Assembly: GCA_910577045.1 (NCBI GenBank) | Contig: CAJTLB010000014.1 | Coordinates: 1 to 64,000 of the forward strand | From: an uncultured Lachnospiraceae bacterium | GTDB lineage: Bacteria; Bacillota; Clostridia; Lachnospirales; Lachnospiraceae | DNA: 64,000 nucleotides | Direction: 5' to 3' | Shown: piece after piece, positions 16,487 to 25,898 of the stretch | Position numbering within the stretch: the first letter of the stretch is position 1 | Layout of the letters: each line of letters opens with the position of its first letter | Notes under the pieces: generated by a model | What the model saw: the letters and a program-made list of their open reading frames with translations, nothing else | Databases searched by the model: none | Told to the model about the DNA's origin: nothing | Program-made: the position numbers and the translations under genes

Positions 16487-17266
16487 ATGAGGAAGAAGAT
16501 TTGTAATATAATAGAGAGTATGTGGATTGCCATTTCTATGTATTCAAAATTCCCAGTTCCATTTGTAGAGTGGAAGAAAGAAAATTTAAAGTTTGTGCTA
16601 TGTTTTTTTCCATTAGTTGGTCTTTTTATTGGTATAATGGAACTTATTTGGTGGTATTTAGCAAATTATTTAGGGATAGGTGCTTTTTTAACAGGATGTA
16701 TTGGCGCAGCTATTCCAATTTTAATAACAGGCGGAATCCATATAGACGGGTTTATGGATACGGAAGATGCGTTAAATTCCTATGGAAGTAAGGAAAAAAA
16801 GCTAGAAATTTTAAAAGATGCCCACCTTGGCGCTTTTGCAGTTATCCGCTTTGGCGTATATTTGCTGTTATATGCAGGTTTGTATTCTGAATTACATAAG
16901 AAAGAGGGGATTTACTTAGTAGCAATTGGTTATATTCTTTCTAGGGCGTGGAGTGCCATAGGGTTTGTTACATTAAAAACAGCGAAACAGACAGGTATGT
17001 TATATGAATTTGCAGCCTCAGCAGAGAAAAAGGTGGTATTAGTAAGCAATGGATGCCTGATTGGGCTGCTTGGTATAGTAGGGGTGTTTGTGTCCTGTAT
17101 AGCAGCCGTAATTATTTGGATAGGGCTGGGAGTGTTGTTCTGGGATTATAAAAAACGATCATACAAAGAGTTTGGTGGAATTACAGGTGATTTGGCAGGG
17201 CATTTTTTACAAAGAAGCGAGTTATTGGTACTTTTAATTAGCACTATATCTTTATTGAATTACTAG
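16487..17266 (+). CDS. cobS: Adenosylcobinamide-GDP ribazoletransferase (cobalamin synthase)
   Basis: Membrane enzyme that joins AdoCbi-GDP with alpha-ribazole (phosphate), completing the nucleotide loop. The 259-residue length is normal. The motif GGIHIDGFMDTEDAL (about residues 85-100) and the following KLEILKDAHLGAFAV are diagnostic, and GGITGDLAGHFLQRSE lies near the C-terminus. Five to six membrane segments are seen. The start ATG at 16487 gives the expected N-terminus (SMYSKFPVPFVEW), but its ribosome site is weak; the only purine-rich candidate is GTGAGGGA at 16464-16471, rather far off. cobS would normally follow cobU directly; here the accessory island separates them. Confidence 0.93.
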   Translation: MRKKICNIIESMWIAISMYSKFPVPFVEWKKENLKFVLCFFPLVGLFIGIMELIWWYLANYLGIGAFLTGCIGAAIPILITGGIHIDGFMDTEDALNSYGSKEKKLEILKDAHLGAFAVIRFGVYLLLYAGLYSELHKKEGIYLVAIGYILSRAWSAIGFVTLKTAKQTGMLYEFAASAEKKVVLVSNGCLIGLLGIVGVFVSCIAAVIIWIGLGVLFWDYKKRSYKEFGGITGDLAGHFLQRSELLVLLISTISLLNY

Positions 17267-17329
17267 GTAAAAGCAAGAAAATAAGATAAATAATTGGTAA
17301 ATCAGAAAGGTGTGGAGGAAATTGTACAG

Positions 17330-18091
17330 ATGAAAGATTATAGTATGAAACACAAGGAAGCATGGGAATATAACGTTTATGAGTTTTGGGTGAAGACATC
17401 TGGGACACCAGCCGAGAGGGCAAAGAGGGATATGGATAATCCCATTGGAATGTTAAAGAAATATTCTCAATATTTTGATACTTATGATGGTGTTAAAGTG
17501 GCTAATATATGTGGCTCTTGTGGAAAAAAAGCAATACCCCTAGCTTTACTGGGGGCACAAGTAACCATATTTGATATTTCAGAGGATAATAAAAGATATG
17601 CCCTTGAAGTAGCTGAAGCGGCAAAGGTAGATATTGGCTTTGAGGTATGTGATATATTGGAGATTGACACATTAAAATATGGGAATTATTTTGACGTAGT
17701 ATTTATGGAGGGCGGTATCCTGCATTATTTCCATGATATTAATGAATTTATGCGTGTGATGTATTCCCTTTTGAAAAAAGGCGGGAAATTGATATGCAGT
17801 GATTTCCATCCATTTACAAAAATAGCGGATATCTTAAATTTGGAGCAGCCTACAGTAAGCTATTTTTCAACGGATATTTTGGAAGGTGAGATGGCCCACG
17901 CCCGTTTCTATAAAGAAGAAATCCGCAGGCAAATGCCTAAATGTAGTTATAGGAAATATACAATTAGTGAGATAATAAATTCGATTATAAATAATGGATT
18001 TTGTTTAAAAAAATTTGATGAACATGCAGCGTGGGAAAATGATAAAATACCTGGGGAGTTTACTGCTATAGCAATTAAAAATAGTATCTGA
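17330..18091 (+). CDS. Class I SAM-dependent methyltransferase
   Basis: A 253-residue methyltransferase of unknown substrate. The SAM-binding fold is visible: motif I KVANICGSCGKKAIPLALLGA (glycine-rich loop), an acidic end of strand two (VTIFDIS), the VCDILEID turn and the post-motif DVVFMEGGILHYFHD. The start at 17330 has GGAGG upstream; a TTG at 17294 in frame is less likely. It lies between cobS and an ABC-class ATPase gene inside the cob cluster. It is not one of the known corrin-ring methyltransferases (CbiE/F/H/L type), so its link with cobalamin is only positional. Confidence 0.85.
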   Translation: MKDYSMKHKEAWEYNVYEFWVKTSGTPAERAKRDMDNPIGMLKKYSQYFDTYDGVKVANICGSCGKKAIPLALLGAQVTIFDISEDNKRYALEVAEAAKVDIGFEVCDILEIDTLKYGNYFDVVFMEGGILHYFHDINEFMRVMYSLLKKGGKLICSDFHPFTKIADILNLEQPTVSYFSTDILEGEMAHARFYKEEIRRQMPKCSYRKYTISEIINSIINNGFCLKKFDEHAAWENDKIPGEFTAIAIKNSI

Positions 18092-18133
18092 ATTCATAAA
18101 AAATGTAGGAAGTAGAAAAGGAATGAGGGAATT

Positions 18134-19849
18134 ATGAAAACATCAAGTGAATTACGTACCATATTAAAATCAATTGACCATAAAAGTTATCCAGCTTATA
18201 AAACAATAGCTGGGGAATGGAATTTCCAAAAATATATACTTGGGATAGACCATGTGCAAGGGGATCCTTTTGCATCGCCATCAAGCCTTCGGATAGAATT
18301 GTCTTGCCAGGCGGCAGGCATACCAGAAATGTATTTTGAGAAATCCTGTGCCCGTATTGCTTTACAGGATTTTCTTACTAGGCAGTTTGCAAAACAGTTT
18401 GAGCAATTTAATTTTAAAGCAAAGGGTTCTGGGAAGAGTGGGCTTTTAGCGATTAGCAGATGTGGGCAAGAGGTTTTAGAAAGAAGTGCCTGCAAAATTG
18501 AAAAAGGTAAGCTTATTGTCCGGTTTTATACAGGTTTTCCTGCTTTTGGGCGTACAATTAACGCTGGGGAACTGGATAAAATTTTATTTGATTTTCTCCC
18601 TAAATGTGTAGAGAGCAGTTTATTTTACAAAAATTTGGATAAAAAGAAATTAGAAAAGGCTATATTTTTAGCAGAAGACCAGGAGGAACTTAGGAAGCTT
18701 TTAAAGAAAGAAGGGTTTGTAGCTTTTGTGGCAAACGGTTCTATTTTACCAAGAAAAAGTGGCGTATCAGAGCTTCCGCTTGTTGGAAGCGTGCCATTTA
18801 CTTCTCCTGTATCTATGGAACAGGCTTTTATTCTTCCTCATTGTGGGGAAATAAAAGGAATGGGTATCCCATGTGGGGTGACGTTAATTGTGGGAGGCGG
18901 TTATCATGGAAAATCCACTTTATTGGAGGCTATCCAGTCTGGCGTGTATAACCATATCATAGGAGATGGAAGGGAGTATGTGGTTACAGATAATACGGCT
19001 GTTAAGTTACGTGCAGAAGATGGGCGTTCTGTGCGGAATGTAAATATTTCACTGTTTATTAATGATTTGCCTGATAAAAAAGATACGACCTCTTTTACAA
19101 CGGCAGATGCTAGTGGAAGTACTTCACAGGCGGCAGGAGTAATAGAAAGCATTGAGGCAGGGGCAAAGTTATTTTTAATTGATGAGGATACTTCTGCTAC
19201 AAATTTTATGGTACGGGATGAGTTTATGCAGCAAGTAATTGTCCGTGAGAAAGAACCAATTACCCCTTATATTGAACGAGTAAGGGATTTATATGAAAAA
19301 GCTGGTATTTCTACCATTATGGTGGCAGGCAGTTCAGGGGCTTTCTTCCATATTGCAGACCATATTTTATTAATGGACTGCTATCATGCAGAAGAGATTA
19401 CAATAAAGGTAAAAGAGCTTTGCAAAGAACGCACAGACTTTAAACTGCGGGCACATACTTTTGCTTTACCAGAAAATAAACGGGTATTGCCTGTATTTTG
19501 CCGTACAGAGAAGAACCATCGTGGAGAACGGCAGAGTAACCATAAGGAACATATGAAGGTAAAGGCAAATGGGCTAGAATCATTTTCTTTAGATAAGGAA
19601 ACAGTAATTGTACGTTATTTAGAGCAACTTGTAGATTCAGAGCAGACTACAGCGTTAGGGTATTTGCTTCGGTTTGGGCTAGAACAAGTATTAGATGGAA
19701 GAAGAACAGTACAGGAAGTAGTAAAGGTTATTATGGACACTATGGAAAGAAAAGGATGGGAGGCATTTTGCAGCCCGTATGTCCCATGTGGGCTTGCTAT
19801 GCCAAGGGAACAAGAAGTGTATGCTTGTTTAAACCGTTTTAGAGGATAA
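18134..19849 (+). CDS. Predicted ABC-class ATPase (PF09818)
   Basis: A 571-residue soluble protein of the predicted ABC-class ATPase family. The N-terminal region holds KYILGIDHVQGDPFASPSSL, typical of the family. The P-loop GGGYHGKSTLLEAI (about residues 254-267) is followed by GVYNHIIGDGREYVVT, and Walker B is KLFLIDEDTSATNFM (about 350). No membrane segments are present and no transporter subunit is near, so it is not a transporter. Family function is not established. It sits 42 bases after the methyltransferase and 4 before the cobU-like gene, hence in the cob operon, probably as an insertion into it rather than as a pathway enzyme. Confidence 0.88.
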   Translation: MKTSSELRTILKSIDHKSYPAYKTIAGEWNFQKYILGIDHVQGDPFASPSSLRIELSCQAAGIPEMYFEKSCARIALQDFLTRQFAKQFEQFNFKAKGSGKSGLLAISRCGQEVLERSACKIEKGKLIVRFYTGFPAFGRTINAGELDKILFDFLPKCVESSLFYKNLDKKKLEKAIFLAEDQEELRKLLKKEGFVAFVANGSILPRKSGVSELPLVGSVPFTSPVSMEQAFILPHCGEIKGMGIPCGVTLIVGGGYHGKSTLLEAIQSGVYNHIIGDGREYVVTDNTAVKLRAEDGRSVRNVNISLFINDLPDKKDTTSFTTADASGSTSQAAGVIESIEAGAKLFLIDEDTSATNFMVRDEFMQQVIVREKEPITPYIERVRDLYEKAGISTIMVAGSSGAFFHIADHILLMDCYHAEEITIKVKELCKERTDFKLRAHTFALPENKRVLPVFCRTEKNHRGERQSNHKEHMKVKANGLESFSLDKETVIVRYLEQLVDSEQTTALGYLLRFGLEQVLDGRRTVQEVVKVIMDTMERKGWEAFCSPYVPCGLAMPREQEVYACLNRFRG

Positions 19850-19853
19850 GAAG

Positions 19854-20234
19854 ATGAAATTATATATTGGGGGCGCCTGCCAAGGAAAATGGAAGGTTGC
19901 CTGTCAGGAAAACCAGTTAAAAGAAGAGGATTCTTGTATATGTGAGTCTTGTGGAAAAGAGGAAGTTTTTAAGGCTCCCTTGTTGTATGGGTTCCACCAT
20001 TATGTAAAACGTTTTCTTTTTACAAAAGAAGAGGGAATGTATTTTGTAAAACGGCTGCTTTCTGAAAACCCAAATGTGGTAGTAGTCTGTAATGAGATAG
20101 GCTGTGGAGTGGTTCCAATAGAGAAAAGAGAAAGGGAATATCGGGAATTAACAGGCAGGATATTAATAGAACTGGCAAAGGAGTCAGAGCAAGTAGTAAG
20201 AGTGTTTTGTGGGATAGGGGCAAGGTTAAAATGA
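19854..20234 (+). CDS. CobU-like protein with degenerate P-loop
   Basis: A 126-residue relative of CobU. The C-terminal half reads NEIGCGVVPIEKREREYRE, TGRILIELAKESEQVV and FCGIGARLK, the usual CobU ending that the full-length cobU at 8910 lacks. The N-terminus begins MKLYIGGACQGKWKVA: the P-loop lysine is kept, but the Ser/Thr after it is Trp. The middle, including the histidine that carries GMP, is shortened. It may have lost kinase activity, act with the first CobU, or be a specialised paralog. It overlaps cobC by four bases (ATGA), so it is translated in the operon. Confidence 0.75.
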   Translation: MKLYIGGACQGKWKVACQENQLKEEDSCICESCGKEEVFKAPLLYGFHHYVKRFLFTKEEGMYFVKRLLSENPNVVVVCNEIGCGVVPIEKREREYRELTGRILIELAKESEQVVRVFCGIGARLK

Positions 20235-20857
20235 AAGTGCTGTTATTGCGGCATGGAAAAACAAAAGGGAATGAAGAACATCGTTATATTGGGCGGACAG
20301 AAGAAGGATTATCCGAGTTAGGGAAGAAAGAGCTGCTAAGGAAAAAAGAGCATTGGGAAAAAAAGAAGGATGGGATACGGCAGACAGGGGAAACCATGTT
20401 ACATAAAGGAAATATTGTGTTTGTAAGCCCTATGGGACGCTGTATAGAAACAGCAGAGATTTTATTTCCAAATGCAACGATGTATAAAGAAGAAAGATTG
20501 AAAGAAATTGATTTTGGATTGTTTGAAAATAAGAATTATCAGGAATTAAATGGGCAAAAAGAGTACCAGGCATGGATTGACAGTGGAGGAAGGCTGGATT
20601 TTCCAGAGGGGGAGCCATTTGCTAAGTTTATACAAAGAAGCGTGGCAGGATTTTTTTGCTGTGTAGAAATAGCAAAAAAAAGAAACTTAGAAATAGCAGT
20701 TTTTGTTGTGCATGGTGGGACAATTATGTCTGTTATGTCAGAACTTGCCTGCCCTAAAAAAGAGTATTATAACTGGCAAGTGAAAAATGGGTCAGGATAT
20801 TTTTGTAATATGGAAAATGGGCATTTGGAGGTAATTAGGGAAGAATGTATACATTAG
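20231..20857 (+). CDS. cobC: Histidine phosphatase, probable alpha-ribazole phosphatase
   Basis: A 208-residue phosphoglycerate-mutase-like phosphatase. The catalytic RHG is at residues 7-9 (LLLRHGKTKGNEEHRYIG), the acidic KEIDFGLFENKNYQEL segment follows, and the second histidine is in VVHGGTIMSV. In cobalamin synthesis this family removes the phosphate from alpha-ribazole-5'-phosphate or adenosylcobalamin phosphate. The assignment as CobC comes from its place between a cobU-like gene and cbiB; histidine phosphatases cannot be told apart by motif alone. The start at 20231 overlaps the preceding stop, and its own end overlaps cbiB by 13 bases. Confidence 0.85.
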   Translation: MKVLLLRHGKTKGNEEHRYIGRTEEGLSELGKKELLRKKEHWEKKKDGIRQTGETMLHKGNIVFVSPMGRCIETAEILFPNATMYKEERLKEIDFGLFENKNYQELNGQKEYQAWIDSGGRLDFPEGEPFAKFIQRSVAGFFCCVEIAKKRNLEIAVFVVHGGTIMSVMSELACPKKEYYNWQVKNGSGYFCNMENGHLEVIREECIH

Positions 20858-21813
20858 CTGCATTAATAATAGGGATAGTGCTGGATTATTTATTGGGCGA
20901 TCCAGTGTATTTTTGGCATCCTGTGCGTATAATGGGGAATCTAATTGCATTTTTAGAAAAAGGAATACGGAAATTTTTCCAAAAAACAAAGAAAGCGGAA
21001 TTGCTTGGTGGGGGAATATTGGTAGTAATAACAGTATTTCTTTCTACAACTATTCCAGTTTTATTTTTATTTGGTGCCTATTCCTTACATTGGTCAGCCG
21101 GGATCTTTGTAGAGGCATGTTTTTGCTACCAGCTTTTAGCAGCAAGGAGTTTGAAAACAGAAAGTACAAAAGTCTATATAACTTTAAAAGAACAAGGGCT
21201 TATAGCTGGGCAAAAAGCAGTATCGATGATTGTGGGAAGGGACACAGATAGGCTTAATGAGACAGGGGTGGTGAAGGCGGCTGTAGAGACAGTTGCTGAA
21301 AATACATCAGATGGAGTGATTGCGCCTCTTTTTTATATGGCAATTTTTGGCATACCAGGCGGTTTTTTTTATAAAGCAGTAAATACAATGGATTCTATGA
21401 TAGGCTATAAAAATAAGGAATATTTGTATTTTGGCAGGGTAGCGGCAAGGCTAGATGATATTTGTAATTATATCCCATCTCGCTTGGCAGCTATTTTTAT
21501 GGTATTAGCAAGTGCTTTAAGAGGATTTTCTGCAAAAGGGGCATGGAAGATTTGGAGGCGGGATTCTAGGAACCATAAAAGCCCTAATTCTGCACAAACA
21601 GAATCAGCCTGTGCAGGGGCGTTACAGATACAACTTGCAGGTGATGCGTGGTATTTTGGGGAATTATGTAAAAAGCCAACAATCGGGGATGCAACCCGGC
21701 CAGTAGAAAAAGAAGATATTATCCGGGCAAATAAGCTAATGATGGGAACTACTTTGGTAGGCTCCATAATTTTTCTTGTTATGCGGCTTGCAGTTATTTG
21801 TGTAATAAGGTAG
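20845..21813 (+). CDS. cbiB: Adenosylcobinamide-phosphate synthase
   Basis: Integral membrane enzyme that attaches aminopropanol (phosphate) to adenosylcobyric acid. The protein is 322 residues, with the N-terminal LDYLLGDPVYFWHPVRIMG, the central AETVAENTSDGVIAPLFY and the VNTMDSMIGYKNKEYLYFG motif, all diagnostic. Five or so membrane segments are present. The C-terminal half contains the RPTIGD-like KKPTIGDATRPVEKEDI. It begins within the last codons of cobC, so it is translationally coupled. The substrate comes from the products of cobQ and cobD, encoded just downstream. Confidence 0.94.
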   Translation: MYTLAALIIGIVLDYLLGDPVYFWHPVRIMGNLIAFLEKGIRKFFQKTKKAELLGGGILVVITVFLSTTIPVLFLFGAYSLHWSAGIFVEACFCYQLLAARSLKTESTKVYITLKEQGLIAGQKAVSMIVGRDTDRLNETGVVKAAVETVAENTSDGVIAPLFYMAIFGIPGGFFYKAVNTMDSMIGYKNKEYLYFGRVAARLDDICNYIPSRLAAIFMVLASALRGFSAKGAWKIWRRDSRNHKSPNSAQTESACAGALQIQLAGDAWYFGELCKKPTIGDATRPVEKEDIIRANKLMMGTTLVGSIIFLVMRLAVICVIR

Positions 21814-21820
21814 GTGTAAA

Positions 21821-22873
21821 ATGAAATACCAAGAGAGCCATGGTGGCAATATTTATGGGAAAAATATTCGGCTGGATTATTCTGCGAACTTAAATCCTTT
21901 CCATATGCCAGAAAGGGTAAAAAAGGCCATTATAGATGGAATAGAAGAATATTACCGATATCCAGACCCAGATTGTAAAGAACTTATTTTGGCAATAGCA
22001 ACGGCAAAGGGGCTTTTGCCAGAATGGATAGTCTGTGGCAACGGGGCCGCCGATTTAATTTATCGATATGCACTGTCTATCAAGGCAAATAAAGTATTAT
22101 TGCTTGCCCCGACTTTTTCCGAGTATGAGCAGGCGTTTCGTTTAGCAGGGACAGAAATTTGTTATTATCTATTAAAAGAAAAGCATAATTTTTCTGTAGG
22201 AGAAGATATTTTAAAAGAAATCCCATTAGTAGATGGAGTAGTGCTTTGTAATCCAAATAATCCTGTTGGAAACCTAATTGAGCCAGGACTTTTGCAGAAG
22301 ATAGGAAAGGCAATAGAGGAAGAAGGGAAATTCTTATTTTTAGATGAGTGTTTTATGGAATTTACCAAGTATGAAAAAAAATATTCTAGTATTCCATATA
22401 TTCCAATGAATAAAAGGATTTTTGTGTTAAAGGCATTTACTAAAATATATGCAATGGCTGGCATACGGCTAGGGTATGGGATTTGCAGTGATATGGCATT
22501 GCTTGGCAAGGTAAAAAGTGCAGGTGCCCCGTGGTCAGTGTCTGGCGTTGCACAAAAAGCTGGTATTGCAGCGTTAAAGGAAATAGAGTATGTAAAGCAG
22601 GCAAAGGAAATAATAGAAGAAGAACGGGAGTTTTTGAAAAAAGGGCTAGGGAAGCTTGGGCTTTTCGTGTATCCTTCCCAGGCAAATTATATAATGTTTA
22701 AAGCGGAGGAACAGTTATATGAACAATTATTAGGGAGGGGTATTTTAATCCGCCAGTGTGGGAATTATTATGGCTTGGGAAATGAATATTATAGGGTTTG
22801 CATTGGGAAACGTAGGGAAAACCAGGTGTTATTGGAGGAAATAGGCTTTGTGATAGATAAGCAGGAGGGATAG
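21821..22873 (+). CDS. cobD: Threonine-phosphate decarboxylase (PLP-dependent)
   Basis: Decarboxylates L-threonine phosphate to (R)-1-amino-2-propanol phosphate, the linker used by CbiB. The protein is 350 residues, an aspartate aminotransferase fold class I enzyme. The N-terminal SHGGNIYG and DYSANLNPF are characteristic of CobD. CNPNNPVGN and FLDECFMEF give the cofactor-contact Asp, and the PLP lysine is in TKIYAMAGIRLGYG (about residue 208), followed by the phosphate-binding arginine. Seven bases separate it from cbiB and one from cobQ. No pduX-like threonine kinase is present in the window. Confidence 0.93.
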   Translation: MKYQESHGGNIYGKNIRLDYSANLNPFHMPERVKKAIIDGIEEYYRYPDPDCKELILAIATAKGLLPEWIVCGNGAADLIYRYALSIKANKVLLLAPTFSEYEQAFRLAGTEICYYLLKEKHNFSVGEDILKEIPLVDGVVLCNPNNPVGNLIEPGLLQKIGKAIEEEGKFLFLDECFMEFTKYEKKYSSIPYIPMNKRIFVLKAFTKIYAMAGIRLGYGICSDMALLGKVKSAGAPWSVSGVAQKAGIAALKEIEYVKQAKEIIEEEREFLKKGLGKLGLFVYPSQANYIMFKAEEQLYEQLLGRGILIRQCGNYYGLGNEYYRVCIGKRRENQVLLEEIGFVIDKQEG

Positions 22874-22874
22874 T

Positions 22875-24383
22875 ATGGCAAAGGTAATTATGGTACAAGG
22901 AACCATGTCAAATGTAGGGAAAAGCTTAATTACTGCAGGATTATTGCGGGTATTTATGCAGGACGGGTATAAAGTGGCGCCTTTTAAATCACAAAATATG
23001 GCGTTGAATTCTTATATTACAAAAGATGGGCTGGAAATTGGAAGGGCACAGGCAATGCAGGCAGAAGCTTGCAAAATAGAGCCATCTGTATATATGAACC
23101 CAATTTTATTAAAGCCAACCAGTGATATTGGTTCCCAAGTAATTGTGAACGGGGTGCCAGTTGGGACAATGCCAGCAAAAGAGTATTTTTCTTATAAAAC
23201 AAAGTTACTGCCAGAAATAAAGTCTGCATACCAGAAATTAGAAGAACAATATGATATTATAGTAGTAGAAGGGGCGGGAAGCCCAGCAGAAATTAATTTA
23301 AAAGAAAATGATATTGTCAATATGGGTTTGGCAGAGTTTTTAGATGCCCCTGTCTTATTAGTAGGGGATATAGATAGGGGCGGGGTATTTGCACAGCTTG
23401 CGGGTACCCTTCTTTTGCTGGAAGAAAAAGAAAGAGAACGGGTAAAAGGGTTAATTATTAATAAGTTCCGGGGGGATAAGTCTATTCTTGAGCCAGGGCT
23501 TGGCATGTTAGAAAAAATAGTAAAAAAATCTGTTATTGGCGTAGTGCCATATGGGGATATGGATATCCATGATGAAGACAGCTTGGCAGAACGGCTTTCT
23601 TCAAAGGGAAAAAAGGGTATGTTAAATATTAGGATTGTCCGTTTGCCAAGGATTTCGAATTTTACAGATTTTTATATATTAGAGGCAACAGAAGGGCTTC
23701 AGGTGCAATATGTAATGCAGGTAAGTGACCTAATGGATGCAGATCTTATTATAATACCTGGAAGTAAGAGTACAATTGAAGATTTGCTTTGGTTAAGGAG
23801 TAGTGGGATAGAAGCTGCTATTAAGAAAAAGGTAGCTTCAGGTACAGCCGTGATAGGGATTTGTGGAGGTTATCAAATAATGGGGATAGAGGTAGAAGAT
23901 CTTGTTGGGGCGGAAAGTACAAAGACAGTAAGGGGAATGGAATTATTGCCTATAAGGACGGAATTCCAAAAAGAGAAAACAACCAAGCAGGTAAAGGGAG
24001 AAATATGTAATAATAATGGTTTTTTTAAAGAACTAGGCGGTGCCACAGTACAAGGATATGAGATCCATATGGGGGTTAGTAGAAGGGAAGGGCAAGCCCT
24101 TGCAAAGCTTTCAGCAAGAGCAGATACAAAAGAAATATTCGATGGATGCATACAAGGGACATGTATGGGGACATATTTACATGGGATCTTTGATAATAAA
24201 GAATTTACAGATAGACTTTTTAGGCTTCTTTTAAAAGCGAAGGGGTATAGTGGGGAGGAGCTAGAGACTCCTGATATGGCAGAATATAAGGAAAGGCAAT
24301 ATAATAAGTTAGCACAATTAATCCGGGACAATGTAGATATAAAAATGGTATATGGCTGTATGGGAATGAGGCACAATATATGA
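22875..24383 (+). CDS. cobQ: Cobyric acid synthase
   Basis: Glutamine-dependent amidation of adenosylcobyrinic diamide at b, d, e and g side chains. The protein is 502 residues. The ATP-binding N-domain starts MVQGTMSNVGKSLITAG (P-loop variant), continues FKSQNMALNSYIT, PILLKPTSDIGSQVI and the VGDIDRGGVFAQ motif. The glutamine amidotransferase domain has the nucleophile in GICGGYQIMG (about residue 330) and the catalytic His in GTYLHGIFDN. It overlaps cobO by four bases (ATGA). The presence of cobQ without cbiA or ring genes in this window means that the cell either has these elsewhere or handles imported corrinoids. Confidence 0.95.
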   Translation: MAKVIMVQGTMSNVGKSLITAGLLRVFMQDGYKVAPFKSQNMALNSYITKDGLEIGRAQAMQAEACKIEPSVYMNPILLKPTSDIGSQVIVNGVPVGTMPAKEYFSYKTKLLPEIKSAYQKLEEQYDIIVVEGAGSPAEINLKENDIVNMGLAEFLDAPVLLVGDIDRGGVFAQLAGTLLLLEEKERERVKGLIINKFRGDKSILEPGLGMLEKIVKKSVIGVVPYGDMDIHDEDSLAERLSSKGKKGMLNIRIVRLPRISNFTDFYILEATEGLQVQYVMQVSDLMDADLIIIPGSKSTIEDLLWLRSSGIEAAIKKKVASGTAVIGICGGYQIMGIEVEDLVGAESTKTVRGMELLPIRTEFQKEKTTKQVKGEICNNNGFFKELGGATVQGYEIHMGVSRREGQALAKLSARADTKEIFDGCIQGTCMGTYLHGIFDNKEFTDRLFRLLLKAKGYSGEELETPDMAEYKERQYNKLAQLIRDNVDIKMVYGCMGMRHNI

Positions 24384-24898
24384 TTCATGTTTATTATGGA
24401 GATGGAAAAGGAAAGACAACGGCGGCAGCGGGGCTTGCGCTGCGGGCTTTAGGAAATGGGATGCCAGTTGTTTTTTTACAATTCTTAAAAGCTAGGCAGA
24501 GTGGGGAAATTACGGTATTTTCTGGGCTTTCCGGCATAACGGTATTGCGGAATGCCATAGATTATGGGTTTTATAAAAATATGTCAGAAGAGAAAAAAAA
24601 ACAAGTGACACAGAACCATAACCAAAATTTGCAGCAGGTATTTGGATTATATAAAGAGGGAAAGTGTGGCATGTTAGTGTTGGATGAAGTATTTGCCGCA
24701 TATCAGTATGGCGTATTGGATAGGGATATTGTAAAACAATTATTGCTTATGGCAGAAGAAAAAAAGTTTGAACTAATACTGACAGGCAGGAACCCTGATA
24801 TAGTGTTTATAGGCAAGGCAGACTATATTACACAAATGAAGAAGGAACGGCATCCATTTGACTTAGGAGTATCTGCAAGAAAAGGGATTGAATATTGA
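24380..24898 (+). CDS. cobO: Corrinoid adenosyltransferase (CobA/CobO type)
   Basis: Transfers the adenosyl group from ATP to cob(I)alamin or cobinamide. The 172-residue protein starts MIHVYYGDGKGKTTAAAGLALRA, with P-loop GDGKGKTT at 7-14. It continues with VVFLQFLKARQSGE and LDEVFAAYQYG, and ends LTGRNPDIVFIGKADYIT and MKKERHPFDLGVSARKGIEY, matching the BtuR/CobO family throughout. The start overlaps the cobQ stop. It is the last gene of the cob cluster; a new promoter begins within its final codons for the next operon. Confidence 0.93.
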   Translation: MIHVYYGDGKGKTTAAAGLALRALGNGMPVVFLQFLKARQSGEITVFSGLSGITVLRNAIDYGFYKNMSEEKKKQVTQNHNQNLQQVFGLYKEGKCGMLVLDEVFAAYQYGVLDRDIVKQLLLMAEEKKFELILTGRNPDIVFIGKADYITQMKKERHPFDLGVSARKGIEY

Positions 24899-24923
24899 CT
24901 TGTTTTTTTTTATCGTATATAAT
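24895..24923 (+). promoter_or_regulatory. Sigma-A promoter for yicC-remA-gmk-rpoZ
   Basis: TTGACT (24895-24900), 17-base spacer and TATAAT (24918-24923). The -35 box overlaps the stop codon of cobO. Confidence 0.75.
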
Positions 24924-24991
24924 AGGAAAGATAAGAGTAACACCAATATTTGGCATAAAAGGGTGCATAGGGTCCCAGAACAGGAGTTTTT

Positions 24992-25870
24992 ATGATAAAA
25001 AGTATGACGGGCTTTGGCAGGTGTGAACGGTCTGATGGGCAGAGGAAGATAATAGTGGAGATTAAGGCAGTCAACCACAGATATTTAGATGCTGCGATTA
25101 AAATGCCGAAAAAATTGAATTTTTTTGAAGCAGGAATCCGAACTTGCTTAAAAAAATATGTGCAGAGGGGAAAAGTAGATATTTTTATTTCTTATGAAGA
25201 TTTGTCAGAAAATACAGCAAGCTTAACATATCATTATGAACTTGCAAAGGAGTATATGCACTATTTTTCTTTAATGGCAGAGCAATTTGGGATTGAAAAT
25301 GATATACGGGTATCTAGCCTTTCTAAATGTCCTGAGGTCCTTGTAATGGAAGAACAGGCTATGGATGAAAAAACAATCTGGAACCTATTAGAAGGATGCG
25401 TAGAAGGTGCACTGGAAAATTTAGTGGAAAGCCGTCTTTTGGAGGGCAAAAATTTAAAGGAAGATTTGTATAAGAAATTGGATGGCATGCTGGTACATGT
25501 CGATTATATTACAGAGCGTTCCCCAGGCTTACTTTTGGAATATCGTAAAAAACTGGAGGAAAAGGTAAAGGAACTTTTAGAAGGCTCGCAAATAGAAGAG
25601 GGCAGGATTGCTGCAGAAGTAACCCTTTATGCGGATAAAATATGTGTAGATGAAGAATTAGTACGCCTTAAAAGCCATATTACAGGAGTAAAAGCCGCCC
25701 TTTTAGAAGAAGATGGGGTAGGAAGGAAATTAGATTTTATGGCACAGGAGATGAACCGTGAGGCAAATACTATTTTGTCGAAATCAGGCGGTTTGGATAT
25801 TACAAACCATGCAATTGAATTAAAAACAGAGATAGAGAAAATTAGGGAACAGATTCAAAATATTGAATAA
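24992..25870 (+). CDS. yicC: YicC family endoribonuclease
   Basis: A 292-residue protein of the YicC/YloC family, recently recognised as endoribonucleases. The N-terminal MIKSMTGFGRCE and IVEIKAVNHRYLDAAIKMP are signatures, and the C-terminal DUF1732 part ends GRKLDFMAQEMNREANTILSKSG followed by an EIEKIREQIQNIE helix. The gene heads the conserved yicC-remA-gmk-rpoZ order seen in many Firmicutes. The ATG at 24992 follows an ACAGGAG site. It is full length with no unusual feature. Confidence 0.94.
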   Translation: MIKSMTGFGRCERSDGQRKIIVEIKAVNHRYLDAAIKMPKKLNFFEAGIRTCLKKYVQRGKVDIFISYEDLSENTASLTYHYELAKEYMHYFSLMAEQFGIENDIRVSSLSKCPEVLVMEEQAMDEKTIWNLLEGCVEGALENLVESRLLEGKNLKEDLYKKLDGMLVHVDYITERSPGLLLEYRKKLEEKVKELLEGSQIEEGRIAAEVTLYADKICVDEELVRLKSHITGVKAALLEEDGVGRKLDFMAQEMNREANTILSKSGGLDITNHAIELKTEIEKIREQIQNIE

Positions 25871-25898
25871 TTGCTTGTGAAGAGGAAACAAATGTGAT

